Source: Palaemon carinicauda
Lineage: Eukaryota; Arthropoda; Malacostraca; Decapoda; Palaemonidae
Length of the DNA: 64,000 bases
Direction of reading: 5' to 3'
NCBI RefSeq assembly: GCF_036898095.1
Contig: NC_090729.1
Span: 154,070,169-154,134,168 of the forward strand
Below are positions 10,841 through 22,079 of this stretch, in pieces. Numbering within the stretch: position 1 is the first letter of the stretch; each line of letters starts with the position of its first letter. Both the position numbers and the translations under genes were made by a program. Below the pieces are notes generated by a model. That model was not told the origin of the DNA and did no database searches. It worked only from the letters and a program-made list of their open reading frames with translations.

Positions 10841-10956
10841 AAAACCAGAGAAAGATCTTCAAGACTTCAAAATAAAAGCTGTAAAACCAGAGAAAGATCT
10901 TCAAGACTTCAAAATAAAAGTTGTAAAACCAGAGAAAGATCTTCAAGAACTCAACA
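10841..10956 (+). repeat. 42-bp tandem repeat in Gypsy-1 leader, 2.8 copies
   Basis: Copies start at 10841, 10883 and 10925, each beginning AAAACCAGAGAAAGATCTTC; the third is partial. The repeat is untranslated leader next to the PBS and could be part of a packaging or enhancer/insulator region, as leader repeats are in other errantiviruses; that role is inference. Confidence 0.85.
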
Positions 10957-11278
10957 TTATCTACATGAATCTACAATTTTGACTAAGTATTATAGTCCAG
11001 TTAACATTAACAAATGTTATGAATACAACCTGAATCTTCAATCAACATCCTAGGAAACCCAAGGACTGGCATTCAACAATTGCAAAACATACACAGGAAG
11101 CACTACATTCAACAAGAAACTCGAACGATACATCGCTAACAAAACATCAAGAGAGAGAGAGAGAGGACGTGTCGACATCACACAGACCCATATATAAGCT
11201 AAGTACAATTTTTTGAATTCATTCCAGTTTGGGCAGTGAAGTGTAGTTATCACGAGTCGTTAGTCAATTATTACTGGG

Positions 11279-11366
11279 GTGAGTGAATTGCTAATCTTTG
11301 TTAAAGGAAACTCCGAATTCTCATTTAGAATTTTTCTTTCTTTGTGCTAATTCCTTTTTCTTTCAG
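11279..11366 (+). other. Candidate 88-nt leader intron of Gypsy-1
   Basis: Donor CTGGG|GTGAGTG is at 11279, a CTAAT branch-like motif near 11346, and the acceptor CCTTTTTCTTTCAG ends at 11366. It lies between the PBS and the gag ATG. The same donor could splice to the acceptor before env at 16423 to give an env mRNA. Confidence 0.55.
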
Positions 11367-11512
11367 AAATTCTCGGGAAATATTTTGGGATTAGTAACAT
11401 TGTTTGGGGAATTTTGCTATACATATGCGTTTACGCAGTGGGCGTCTGTACTCATATAGATATTTTGATAGAATTGCAAGGGGTCGAAGATATAAGAAAA
11501 AATACAGCAGTC

Positions 11513-12556
11513 ATGACTCCCCCTGTGTGCCCTTCCCCTGGACCTAGTGGTGTAGGCCAGACTAATCCTCCTCCAATTGTGACGCTTGTAAATGCCAGGT
11601 CAGCAATCCTTCCTTTTCAGGGTCGAGTCAACGGGTTCTTGCCACAAAATGTGGAGTCATGGATTTCATCCGTCGATGCCCATTTAAATGCCAAACAAAT
11701 CGTAGACCCTTTTGTACAATTACAAGAAGCTAAAAGTTTTATAGATTTTTCTAAGGGGGATGCGAGTGCGTATTTAAGAGGTGTTTCATTTCAAGAAGCA
11801 GTTACTTGGGATGATTTCAAAGTTAGGTTACGCATGATCTATGGGGGTGAGGAAGCCTTGGATGTAGTATTAACGTTACGAAATACACTTAATCAAGCCA
11901 CTATGAATCGGCTTAATGTTATTGAGAGAGCAGCTCTCATAGCTGATAGGCTTAACGAATATCAGGACATTTTAGGTCATTCCACTTGGGTTACTAACGA
12001 TAACATCTCCGTGAAAGATTTTTTACGATTAATGTATTTGACTTGCATGACACTTATGTTGCCGGAAGCTTTAGTGCGGTGTTTTGATAAGAAGTTAACG
12101 CCTGCAAGTACGGAATTGGATGTCTATAAACAGATAAAGAAACACATGTCCAAGTGTCCAGATCTCGATCCCGTGTTAACTCAAGTTTTTGCAAAGAATG
12201 AAACAAAGCCACAAACAGTGAACGTAGTTAGCAGTCCAGTAGCTTGAATGACGTGTTATAACTGCAAACGTCAAGGTCACTTAAGCGCAGACTGCAGAAC
12301 GAAATTTTGCTCAATTCACAACACTGCAACGCATTCATATAATCAATGTTACTCGCGTAAGACACAACAATATCCCAGAAATACACAGTCAATTCCACAG
12401 TTAATTCCATATGGAAAGAAAAAGAAAAATCCTCATTTTAACAATAAGAAGAAACAACCAAATGTCAATGCAGTTCAGAGTCCAAAACAAACCAGACCTC
12501 GCAAGGTCAGACTAATTTTCAGAATGTGCAGAACAAAGCAAATACCACATAGTTAA
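11513..12556 (+). pseudogene. Gypsy-1 gag, in-frame TGA before the zinc knuckle
   Basis: The frame from ATG 11513 (MTPPVCPSPGPSGVG) holds a Pro-rich N-terminus, a capsid-like helical region with NGFLPQNVESWISSVDAH and the LRNTLNQATM segment, then TGA at 12245-12247. The same frame continues to 12556 with one CCHC zinc knuckle, CYNCKRQGHLSADC (C-X2-C-X4-H-X4-C), and a basic tail. Gag forms the particle and binds RNA through the knuckle. The stop removes the knuckle unless read through. Open frame upstream of 11513 exists from 11414 but has no ATG, so I prefer 11513. The pol frame opens at 12516, overlapping gag by about 40 nt in a different frame, consistent with frameshift expression. Confidence 0.85.
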
Positions 12557-15299
12557 CTCTAGAGGGGAAGAGAGTGATGTTGGGTCAAGGTCATTCAAGT
12601 CAACATCAATAGTATTGAATAATCAATTTAATGTTTTATCAGATAATTGTGAGACAATATATTTTCCTATGAAACACACGGCCGAATTAAGTAAAACAGT
12701 GCATGCTCCCGTAGATTTGCAACGAATTCATACAATAATAAGCCAAAATGAGTTACGGCCAACCTTATATGCTGTAAATTTAGAATACAAATCCTTTACG
12801 TTATTTTTTGACTCTGGTAGTCCACGTAATATCATAGATTTGAAGACACATCATTTGTTGTTTTCGAACTTTCCGATTGAAAAATCCGGAATTAAACTTT
12901 CGGGTATAGGAAATAATGAGTTAAATGTCATAGGCATAACTCATGTTCAGTTCAGAGTCGGTAATTGCACGTTTGCCAATACATTTGTTGTTGTAAAAAA
13001 CATTAATATGTATCCAGCTGTAATTATAGGATACCCATCTATGGGAAATCAAAACATTATCTTAGCTCCTGCCAAGCACGGCGTGTATATCAAAGGGAAA
13101 TTCTATAAGTCTTCTAATACCTTAAAATCAGTTTTGGATAAAAAGGAGACGACAAATGTAACCGTAACGTACGTTGAAGAACCAATAACTTGTCTCACTA
13201 ATAAAGAAATAATATACGCGACCCAGCAGAATTCTCGTTCACCCGTAATATCATCTTGCACACAATCTATCGAACCAAACATACCTTCGAATTTAATAGT
13301 GCAAATAAAGAAAACACTACCGGGATCTGAAATATTAATCCTTTCCGATACTTTGAAAACTAACGGATTGTCTGTCACATAAGCTATTTATACAGTAGGC
13401 TCACATCAACAATGTAATATCGAAGTCTGTAATCATTTAAATAACACTTTAGTAATTCACAAAAATCAGCATATCTTGGATGTAGAAGTTTATAAACATC
13501 GTATTCTTACCGTTGCTGAAATCAATCACTCTCAATCAGTTGCGGATGAATCCCTTTTGCGATCTATTAAAAATAAAATCAATAAAGACATTCAAGACGA
13601 AGAAATTCAGCAGAAAATTTTTGAACTTTTAACTAAATATCATGATGTTTTTTCCACTACGGATGGATCCTTAGGAAAAACAGATGTGATCGAGAATCAA
13701 ATAAGGTTAAAGGACAAGCAGAAAATTATCTATGTACCCTCGTACAGGCTCCCTATGAAATTCCAGAATGAAATAAATGATGAAGTAGGTAAAATGTTCG
13801 AGGAAGGAGTCATTAGAAAATCAAACAGCCCTTATAATTTTCCTTTAATAGTTGTACCGAAAAAAGATCGAACATGGTGTATCTGCGTCGACTTTCGTCG
13901 TCTAAACGAGGAAACGATCCCTGATCGATTCCCAGTGCCATTTACTGACGATATTTTGTCTTTGTTAGGTCAGAATAAATATTTTACCAGTTTGGACTTA
14001 CTTAAAGGCTTTCACCAGATATCATTAGAAGAAGATAGTATCCCATACACAGCCTTCAGCACAACCAGGGGACATTATGAATTTTTACAGATGCCTTTTG
14101 GTTTACGTTGTGCTCCTGTAACATTTACAAGAATGATTAACATAGTGTTTGGAGACTTGTCAGGGGATATATTGCATGCCTATATGGATGATCTTGTAAT
14201 CTTTTCCAACACCTTAGAAGAACATCTACGTAAGTTAGAACTAGTACTACAGAGATTAAGACAACATAACTTAAGGGTAAAGATTAGTAAGTGTGAGTTT
14301 TTCAAAACAGAATTAATATATTTGGGTTTCATGGTGTCAAGCCAAGGTCTTAAAGTAGTCCATGATAAGGTGTCGGCTATACGTAATTTTCCCATACCTA
14401 CTAATGTCAAGGGAATACAGCAATTTCTGGGTTGTAGTGGATATTACAGGCGTTTTATACGCAACTATTCAATAATAGCCGCTCCTTTAACTGATCTTAC
14501 GAAGAAGGGCGTAGATTTCATATGGTCTGAGCAACATCAACAGGCGTTTAATACTTTGAAAGATGAACTGTGTAGTTCTCCTATCTTAAAATTTCCTGAC
14601 TTCGGTAAGGAATTCTTCATTGCAACAGACGCCTCAGACTTAGGAGTAGGAGGGGTATTGCTTCAGCAATATGATAAACAATTTTTCCCGATAGCTTTCT
14701 ATTCTCGAAAATTGAGAATTTCCGAAAGTATGTATGCAGTAATAGACAAGGAAGGGCTAGCTATTGTTAATTCGCTAGTGCATTTTAAGTTCATAATTTA
14801 TGGTTATCCCGTTAAGGTTCTTACTGACCATAAACCACTAACAGAGTTCTTTAAAGGCTTCAACCACAGCCCTAAACGAACTCGGTGGCATTTGATCAGT
14901 CAAGATTTTGGTGCAAGAATCGGGTATTTACCTGGGAAAGCAAATATCATTGCGGATGCATTATCACGCAACCCGCTGTCATCTTGTACGGAGCCTTTAG
15001 CTGAATTAATAGATATATCAACATCCATGCCTATTGTAAAAACAATATCTGAACAAGAAGATTTAGGCTGGAGCGCTGAATTGTTACAGACTGAGCAAAG
15101 AAAAGATCAGAAAATAGAAACAATTATAAATGCTTTGAAAGGCAATCATAAGGAAAAGGAATATATCAAGTATAAGCAGCAGAATTATATAATCAAAGAT
15201 AATATTCTGTGTAGGACTGTGACAAGGAAAACCCGCAATACACCACATGTAACTAACGACCAGGTAGAGTACCAATCTCACTTATTTCCACTGTCCTGA
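12516..15299 (+). pseudogene. Gypsy-1 pol: protease, reverse transcriptase, RNase H
   Basis: One frame, broken by TAA at 13380-13382. The aspartic protease (about 12770-13090) has the active site FFDSGSPRNIID and the flap/IIGYPSMG block. RT (about 13740-14340) has VDFRRLN, LDLLKGFHQI, MPFGLRCAP and the catalytic YMDD (about 14181-14192). RNase H (about 14610-14980) has FIATDASDLGVGGVLL, KEGLAI, LTDHKPL and the tail ANIIADALSR. These domains process the polyprotein, copy the RNA and remove it. Apart from the TAA, all catalytic residues expected for RT and RNase H are visible. The frame ends at TGA 15297 through a frameshift leading into the integrase. Confidence 0.92.
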
Positions 15300-16316
15300 A
15301 TTGGTTGCATTCAAATCCATTACATGGACACCCGGGGTTCTCATTAATGTCACAGAAAGCCAAATCATTGTTTTCATTGGCATACAATGCTTACAGATAT
15401 AAAAAGACACATAGCTAATTGTCGCACATGTCAGGAAAACAAAGAACATACGAAAACACCTGTCAGCCTAGGAGCTTATCCTGTGCCCAATCAACCCTTT
15501 GAAAGAATACATTTAGATTTGTTAGCAGGATTTTACGAGTCAGACAGAGGAAATAAGCACCTCTTAGTAATTATAGATGCTTTAACTCGATATACAGAAC
15601 TAATAGCGCTTAAAACTAAAACTGCGATTGAATGCGCTAGGAAGTTTTACGAATGTTACATTTGTAAACATGGAATTCCACACATGATAATCTTAGACTC
15701 GGGTGGTGAATTTAATAATCACTTTCTTACCTCATTGTGTGAATTCCTCAACATAAAGAAAATAAATACCATGATATATCGCCCAGAGTCGAATGGGCTA
15801 GTGGAAAGAGCAAATAGGAAGATATTAAATATATTGAGGGTAACACTAGGGGGATCAGACCCCAACTGGGATATTGCAATACCGGCGGCACTGAGTACTC
15901 TGAATCATTCATATCATATATCAATTAAAATGTCACCGCATGAAGCATTGTATGGTACCCCAGTTAGAACGCCTTTCCATGTATTAACGCCTACAACTAA
16001 TCTATCAAATCCTTTAAAAGAATGTATAAATGCAAGTATAAGTCGATATGATATCCTTCGAAAGAATTTAGAAGAATCACAAATCATAATGAAAAGGAAT
16101 CATGGTAAAACAGCGAAACCAACTAAAACATATACCGTGGGTGATAACGTATATATTCAAATTAATGTACAAAAAGGGCTCAATTATAAACTAACACCTA
16201 AGTTTGAAGGCCCATTTAACATTTTGGAAACATTGACGGCCAATAGGTTTAGAGTTCAAAACGTATCCCAACCCACAGATGAGAGAATAGTACCATTGGC
16301 TCACATAAGAAATTAA
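15265..16316 (+). pseudogene. Gypsy-1 integrase, frameshifted zinc domain
   Basis: The HHCC zinc domain is split over frames: the His part (LHSNPLHGHPG) reads in one frame at about 15296-15335, the Cys part (NCRTCQENKEH) in the frame starting 15387. The catalytic core is intact, with Asp in HLDLLAGF, Asp in IILDSGGEF and Glu in SNGLVERANR, the DDE triad that inserts the DNA copy. The C-terminal part has the GPY/F-type block LTPKFEGPFNILE. Order RT-RNase H-integrase is the normal Gypsy order, unlike Gypsy-3 in this window. Two small indels therefore separate it from a working enzyme, without counting undetected missense changes. Confidence 0.88.
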
Positions 16317-16404
16317 AAAGAAAAGAGAGGAAAAGAAGTGAGGGAATTTTTTTTTTTTATTTTATGTGATTAAAAGTTTTCTTTTTAATACAGGAGTAAT
16401 TACA

Positions 16405-16423
16405 TATATTTTTCTCGTTACAG
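16405..16423 (+). promoter_or_regulatory. Putative 3' splice site before env
   Basis: TATATTTTTCTCGTTACAG ends at 16423, ten bases before the open env frame. Errantivirus env proteins are made from a spliced subgenomic mRNA; the strong donor at 11279 in the leader is the natural partner. Confidence 0.55.
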
Positions 16424-16432
16424 GTTTCCAAG

Positions 16433-18136
16433 TTGAATTTTTTGTTGTTGGGAGTGATATTGTTCGCTCAGACATTTTTCTCGTGTGGGATGAGCTCTAA
16501 AACTAAAAGTATATATTTTAAATATGGCACTATAGTTGAAAGACAAGAAGACATTTTTATTACATCAACCAACGTAATTGTAGAAGTGAATATGCAAGCA
16601 ATTTTTCTTCAAGAGAATGATGTCACTAGCTTAAGAACCGCCATTTCAAGGTTTTCTGCCTCAATGGATGAGTTGCATAGAAGACATTTTCATTTGACTA
16701 CAGAGAGTTTGCTTGGATCAACATTAAAAGTTGCAGAGATGATATCTGATAACTTGAAAAATAAGATTGACGAGACAGGATCTTTGGCTTATGACCTTTT
16801 GATGTGGACTGTAGGACACGAACATAAAGAATGACGGAATCCGTTTATTTATGCTGCATTAAGCATCTTTGGGTCTGTTGCAAGTTTAGGTTTAGGAATT
16901 TCCAATCGTCTTAAAATTAGTAATCAAAATAAGAAAATTGAGTTCTTGACTCATGAAGATGAATTGATTATGTCAGAACTAAGGAATCAGTTAGCTTCAA
17001 TCAATAAAATTATGGATTTATTAAATGAACATTCAAATAATATCGTTCAGATTATGGAAGTACAATATTTGTTGGCAACATTAACGTATTATGATTCAAA
17101 GATAGATCACATACATAACAGAATTGCACATTTCATTGAGAAATCCAAGGATTATGTAGAAGCTATCACGTTAGCTACTAAAGGTGTATTGTCGCCCCAT
17201 TTGTTGCCTATAAGTTACTTAAAGTTAATTCTGGAGAACGGAAGGGATAAACTAGGCTATGTTCCTTTGTTAGACGAACATAGGTTAGAATTTTATTACA
17301 GCCTAATTACAGTAAACGTAGATAATAACAAGATTATGATTACAATTCCCTTTGATTCTTCTGATGCCTGGCAATCTTACAGGATATCACCATTTCCGAC
17401 TTTCATGACGAATCACTCAAATCCAGTAATATCCAGTTTGACAGGACATGTATTGATTTCCCCAGACAAGGAAACATATACGGTCATTAAAGACTTAAAT
17501 CAATTAACTCCCTGTTCAGACGCAATGGATAGAAAAATATGTACAGCTGACTCATTTGAATTCCATAAAAACTTAATGGATTCATGCGAGTTAGGTATAG
17601 TGCTAGACGGTGCTCTCTCCCATACAAGTGAAAATTGTCTGGATAAGCTTTATCCCTTTGACAATAATGAGTTAAATTGCAGACTGAACAATTGCTCGTG
17701 GATACGATACGACAAGGACGGCTTCAATGTATCATGCCCTGACGGATCCACGTCCTTCACACACATCTTCGTCGCAGCAGATGGTTGTATCGGGACTTCC
17801 CCTAATTCCATGGTGACTGGTCTACGGACACTCATCAGAGAACGAGCCTACTTCGCGAACTTCACGTGGACCTCTACAATGCCAGCACTCCCTCTCCCGT
17901 ATAACAGACATGTGGCAAAGCGGTTGATGAAGCTTACCGAAAAGGACCACCTGTCACCTACTTATAAGGAAATCCTTCACCCCATACTACTAGCAGGTCT
18001 GGCGTTTACGGTGGTGATATTTATCGCCGTGAACATCCTTGTTTGGCGTAGGTTACGGCACAGCATGCAGCTACAAAGGAACGTTTCGCCTAGGCCCGAC
18101 AATACTCCATACTGGATTCAGTTTAAAGCCGTTTGA
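16433..18136 (+). pseudogene. Gypsy-1 envelope-like glycoprotein, in-frame TGA
   Basis: A single frame of about 568 codons is interrupted by one TGA at 16832-16834. The N-terminus is hydrophobic (LLLGVILFAQTFFSCG), a likely signal peptide. Immediately after the stop comes a small-residue hydrophobic stretch, AALSIFGSVASLGLG, in the position of a fusion peptide, followed by a helical heptad-like region (about 16946-17160). The ectodomain has a Cys-rich part (17500-17800). A transmembrane segment (about 17984-18050, LAGLAFTVVIFIAVNIL) and a 35-40 residue tail end it. This layout resembles baculovirus-F/errantivirus env proteins, which act at the cell surface in membrane fusion. The frame has no ATG at 16433; a spliced leader could supply one. 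With the stop it is truncated before the fusion segment. Confidence 0.75.
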
Positions 18137-18395
18137 GTGGCCACCTCATTCGCTAAAGGAGTAAATTTTCGGGAAGTGTTTGTAAGAAAAGCTGTTAGTA
18201 CGCTAGTAATATGTAATTGAAGAAATTTTCTACATTTGCATTGTTAAAAATACATTTAAAACATTTAAAAAAAAAAAGATATAAATCATTTTTTCTCTCG
18301 GCATCTAATAAAAATATATAAGCCGGAATGTTAAAAAGAAAAGAGAAAAAAAATATATATAACAGAATCTATGGGCATCTAATAAAATATATCAG

Positions 18396-18663
<268 letters not shown>

Positions 18664-19065
18664 ACGAAACCGTGGTACATGTATGTACCAGGAATTCGTG
18701 TTTGTGCACTAAAAAATTGAGTATTATGTTAATATGTTTTCTGACAAAGGTAACAATTATTCTTTGACAAGTTACCGAATCATATGAAAGTCAGTAGTTT
18801 TTTTTTTGGTACCATATAATCATTTGCTAGCAATGTACCATATATATGATCTTTATTTTATCATGCATTTTTCTTTTTGCTTTGGTAATATCTTTTTCAT
18901 ATGCATTATTGTTATTATTATTTAATGTGCCTATTTGGACATTCGTCCTCGGTTGATTATGGCTAAAGTTAAACAAAGAATAATACATATGTCCAGTCAC
19001 ACCTAGTAACCATGTTTTGGCTTGTTAAATTTTTGTGAAAAAATTGAGATAGCTGGCCGAGCTTA

Positions 19066-19531
19066 TGTAATAATTAGAATAGTTAATATTACATGTTTAA
19101 AACACATGACGTAATATGTCATGTTGGAGGAAGGTGCTAGCCGTGGGACTTGCTGTAGTCATTCAAATCATAAACAGGACGTACAATGCAGTGTCAACAA
19201 TGTGACATTTTTCTTAAGCATCAACACCTTGCATCAGCGTGTGAAAGTTTGTGACGTCACCGGATGCAGGTGTCTTCCGAATTTGTGACGAATCTTGTAT
19301 AAACTAAGCATACGATATCTGCGATATCGATAAGTTAGTCAGTTCATATCTATACTTCACCAGAATTGGTCATCTGACCAACCCAGCTTCCTCCAGTGAT
19401 GGAGATGTTTAACTCTGTTGTTTTTTATAGAATAAATACTTTAAAGCTAATAAGATGTATTCTGTTATCCAGTTACACACATCTGAAACAACACATACTC
19501 AATGTGTGCTTATAACAGTAGCACACCAATA
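19066..19531 (+). repeat. Gypsy-1 3' LTR
   Basis: Near-identical to 10352-10816. A clear polypurine tract is not visible just upstream (the flank reads GGCCGAGCTTA), which is unusual for an LTR element. Confidence 0.92.
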
Positions 19532-19533
19532 CA

Positions 19534-19788
19534 TGTACCAACCGTGTGTCACACGATCGTACATAAATTATTTTGTATATATTATTCTTGTATCTGCGCT
19601 CTTCCCTCGCACTAAAAAGAACCAGAATAAACATGTCTGCGTGTTTCCTCTCTAACATTGTCTGTTTCTCGAACATGAAAATTTCTGTTGTCTTGAGGAT
19701 TTGTATATAAAGGACAATGTTCTTTAATAAAGTTACTCAGTTGATTGCATCCTGCCTTTGAGTCATAACCTTTCTCTCGGCCGTCACA
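19534..19788 (+). repeat. Gypsy-2 5' LTR
   Basis: 255 bp starting TGTACCAACCGTG and ending CGGCCGTCACA, repeated at 20659-20895. It has an extra 18 bp (around CTAACATTGTCTG) missing from the 3' copy. TATATAAAGG lies at about 19704 and AATAAA near 19627. The TTGGTGACCACGGAGTGACC that follows is the primer-binding region. Confidence 0.88.
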
Positions 19789-19979
19789 TTGGTGACCACG
19801 GAGTGACCACACGCACCTCCTCACGTCGTACCCGGAAGTTTTCCGTCCAGAACTTCGCCAAACGCCCACGGTTCCTGCCAAGCATGGTATTTATCACCAT
19901 ACCAATACAACGGGACACCCAGTCTTCGCAAAATTCAGACGTCTGGCACCAGAACGATTGGCAGCCGCCAAACAGACTT

Positions 19980-20621
19980 TCGCCAAAATGGAGGAAATGG
20001 GCCTTTGCCAATAGGCCTCCAGCCCATGGTCATCACCCTTACACATCGTTCTGAAGAAAGACGGCGCCCTCCGTCCGTGCAGGGATTACAGGCGCCTGAA
20101 CATGCAAACAGAACCGGATCACTACCCCCTCCCAAACATAGCCGACTTGACCTCCTACCTGCACAAAGCAAAGGTTTTCGCTACTCTCGATCTCCTGTAA
20201 GGGTATTATCAGGTGCCTATGAACCCAGAAGACATCCCCAAATCTGCCATCACCACTCCGTTTGGTACATACACCTTCAATTACTCCTGTTTTAGCCTTC
20301 GTAATGCTGGGGCCACGTCTCAACATCTCATGGATGGCATCTTAGGGGACCTCCCTTTCTGTGTATGTTATATGAACGACATACTCGTGTTCTCCTCCTC
20401 AAAAGAGGAACACCTTCGTCTTCCTGCGCAACGACACTACCAAGCAACCGCTAACGCCCCCTTACACAGGCCCTTTCCTTGTGATCCGACGCAGTCCAAA
20501 AGCATTCCTACTAAACATTCGTGACAAAGAAGACTGGGTCTCCATTGATCGTCTAAAACCTTCTTATCTACTGCCAGATGACCCGCCTACAGATCGCCTC
20601 TCTAGATCAGGGCGCCCTATT
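19980..20621 (+). pseudogene. Gypsy-2 pol remnant: RT joined to integrase C-terminus
   Basis: The first half is Gypsy RT: KKDGALRPCRDYRRLN, DHYPLPNIADLTSYL, an in-frame stop in LL-GYYQVP, TTPFGTYTFNYSCF, then CYMNDILVFSSSKEEHLRL, where the YMDD box reads Y-M-N-D. At about 20420-20430 it runs straight into the integrase C-terminal region: FLRNDTTKQPLTPPYTGPFL, then EDWVSIDRLKPSYLLPDD. RT thumb, RNase H and most of integrase are deleted, as are gag and protease at the 5' side. The whole internal region is about 870 bp instead of the several kb usual for the group, so this is a non-autonomous deletion derivative. Confidence 0.85.
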
Positions 20622-20645
20622 TAACATCTACAGTATGTCATTTTT

Positions 20646-20656
20646 AGGGGGGGAGC
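20646..20656 (+). other. Gypsy-2 polypurine tract
   Basis: AGGGGGGGAGC directly before the 3' LTR, the usual primer site for plus-strand DNA synthesis. Confidence 0.75.
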
Positions 20657-20658
20657 CA

Positions 20659-20895
20659 TGTACCAACCGTCTGTCACACGATCATACATAAATTTTTTTG
20701 TATATATTATGCTTGTATCTGCGCTCTTCCCTCGCACTAAAAAGAACCAGAATAAACATGTCTGCGTGTTTCCTCTCGAACATGAAAATTCCTGTTGCCT
20801 TGAGGTTTTGTATATAAAGGAGAGTGTTCTTTAATAAGTTTACTCAGTTGATTGCATCCTGCCTTTGAGTCGTAACCTTTCTCTCGGCCATCACA
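20659..20895 (+). repeat. Gypsy-2 3' LTR
   Basis: 237-bp direct repeat of 19534-19788, preceded by the polypurine tract and followed by GGTT, which also precedes the TGTACCAAC at 10323. Confidence 0.88.
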
Positions 20896-20899
20896 GGTT

Positions 20900-21818
20900 T
20901 AAGGGATTTCAGTGGAACCTGATTTAAAAATAAACCATTAAAGAATATAGCTGTTTACAATAGAATCCTCACTTTGTGCAGGGCTATCTACAAGCACACA
21001 ACTTTACGGTTAGCTATAACCGTTGAACTAAATATACATAGATTTCATACTTGGCATGCATAATCCATAAACGAACTCAATCCAATTAGCACTGATCAAC
21101 CTTGTGACCCTAACCGACATACTTACAATGAAAATAAGTGCTTTGAGAAATATTTGTTGTATAAATAAATTTTATCAGAAGTGCTTTGCCATCAAAAGGA
21201 CTAAAGGTGTCTTCTTCAGGTATTCATCAGTCACTTGGCAGTTGGTATGGGACATGTATTGCTCATTATATACTCCGAAAATGAGCTTATCTATGTAAAA
21301 ATGCAATAATATTATTCATAGCTTGTATCTACTACTTATACAGTCCAATGAAAGCCTTCAATGTTCTGCAGTAAGCGAAGAATGTAGTTCTCAGATATAG
21401 TATTACAACCCACTTCATCGATGTGCATTTCTATGGCTCACCTGAACATTCCTGGATTTGCATACCATGTGTCAATTGCACACACTTTGAGCAACTGCCT
21501 TTCTAGGGTGGTAGAGTGGAGTAACATGGAGATCCTGCTCCAGTGCAGATACTCCATATAGTTGCTAGCAAGGGTTTCCAGGTTAGTCATTGGAATTGCG
21601 TATTTCTTCAAGACTGACTTAACTTAGAGTATGCACTTCTTTTTTTTTAGTTCCTAGGTCTTTTGTGGTCTATTTTAGTCATCTGTATAACATCTTTTTT
21701 TTACAGCAGTTACTGAGGCATATGGATCACAAGACCAAATCACCATATTTCCATATTTGGTGAGGCTGGTTTCTGATTTTGTGCATCCTGTATATTCATA
21801 ATTGTTATTTCAATTAAA

Positions 21819-21819
<1 letters not shown>
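20900..21819. other. Unassigned, non-coding
   Basis: No long frame with protein-like composition and no repeat shared with the rest of the window were recognised. It is AT-rich with short homopolymer runs. Confidence 0.5.

Positions 21820-21911
<92 letters not shown>
21820..21911. repeat. (ATT)n microsatellite
   Basis: About 30 uninterrupted TTA/ATT triplets. Confidence 0.97.
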
Positions 21912-21913
<2 letters not shown>

Positions 21914-22079
21914 CACTAAGAAGAAAGCATTTTGATATTTTTTTAAATTAGCAACAAGAACCTATTTTTGAAATTCTTAGAGAATTTGTAATTTTACTCC
22001 TTTGAATAAATATGCTTACAGTACCACTCAATTTCCATTAATCCCACGGTATCTAAAGTTTTTCAATGTCTTTTGGCAA

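Noticed and set aside
10758..10946. Minus-strand ORF with repeated FLWFYNFYFEVLKI
   Set aside because: Reverse translation of the 42-bp leader repeat of Gypsy-1.
10841..10956. CRISPR-like short regular repeats
   Set aside because: Direct tandem repeats with no spacers, in a eukaryotic retroelement leader.
16433..18136. A captured host membrane-protein gene instead of env
   Set aside because: It sits between integrase and 3' LTR of a complete Gypsy element, is preceded by an acceptor site, has no intron signature and shows signal-fusion-anchor layout.
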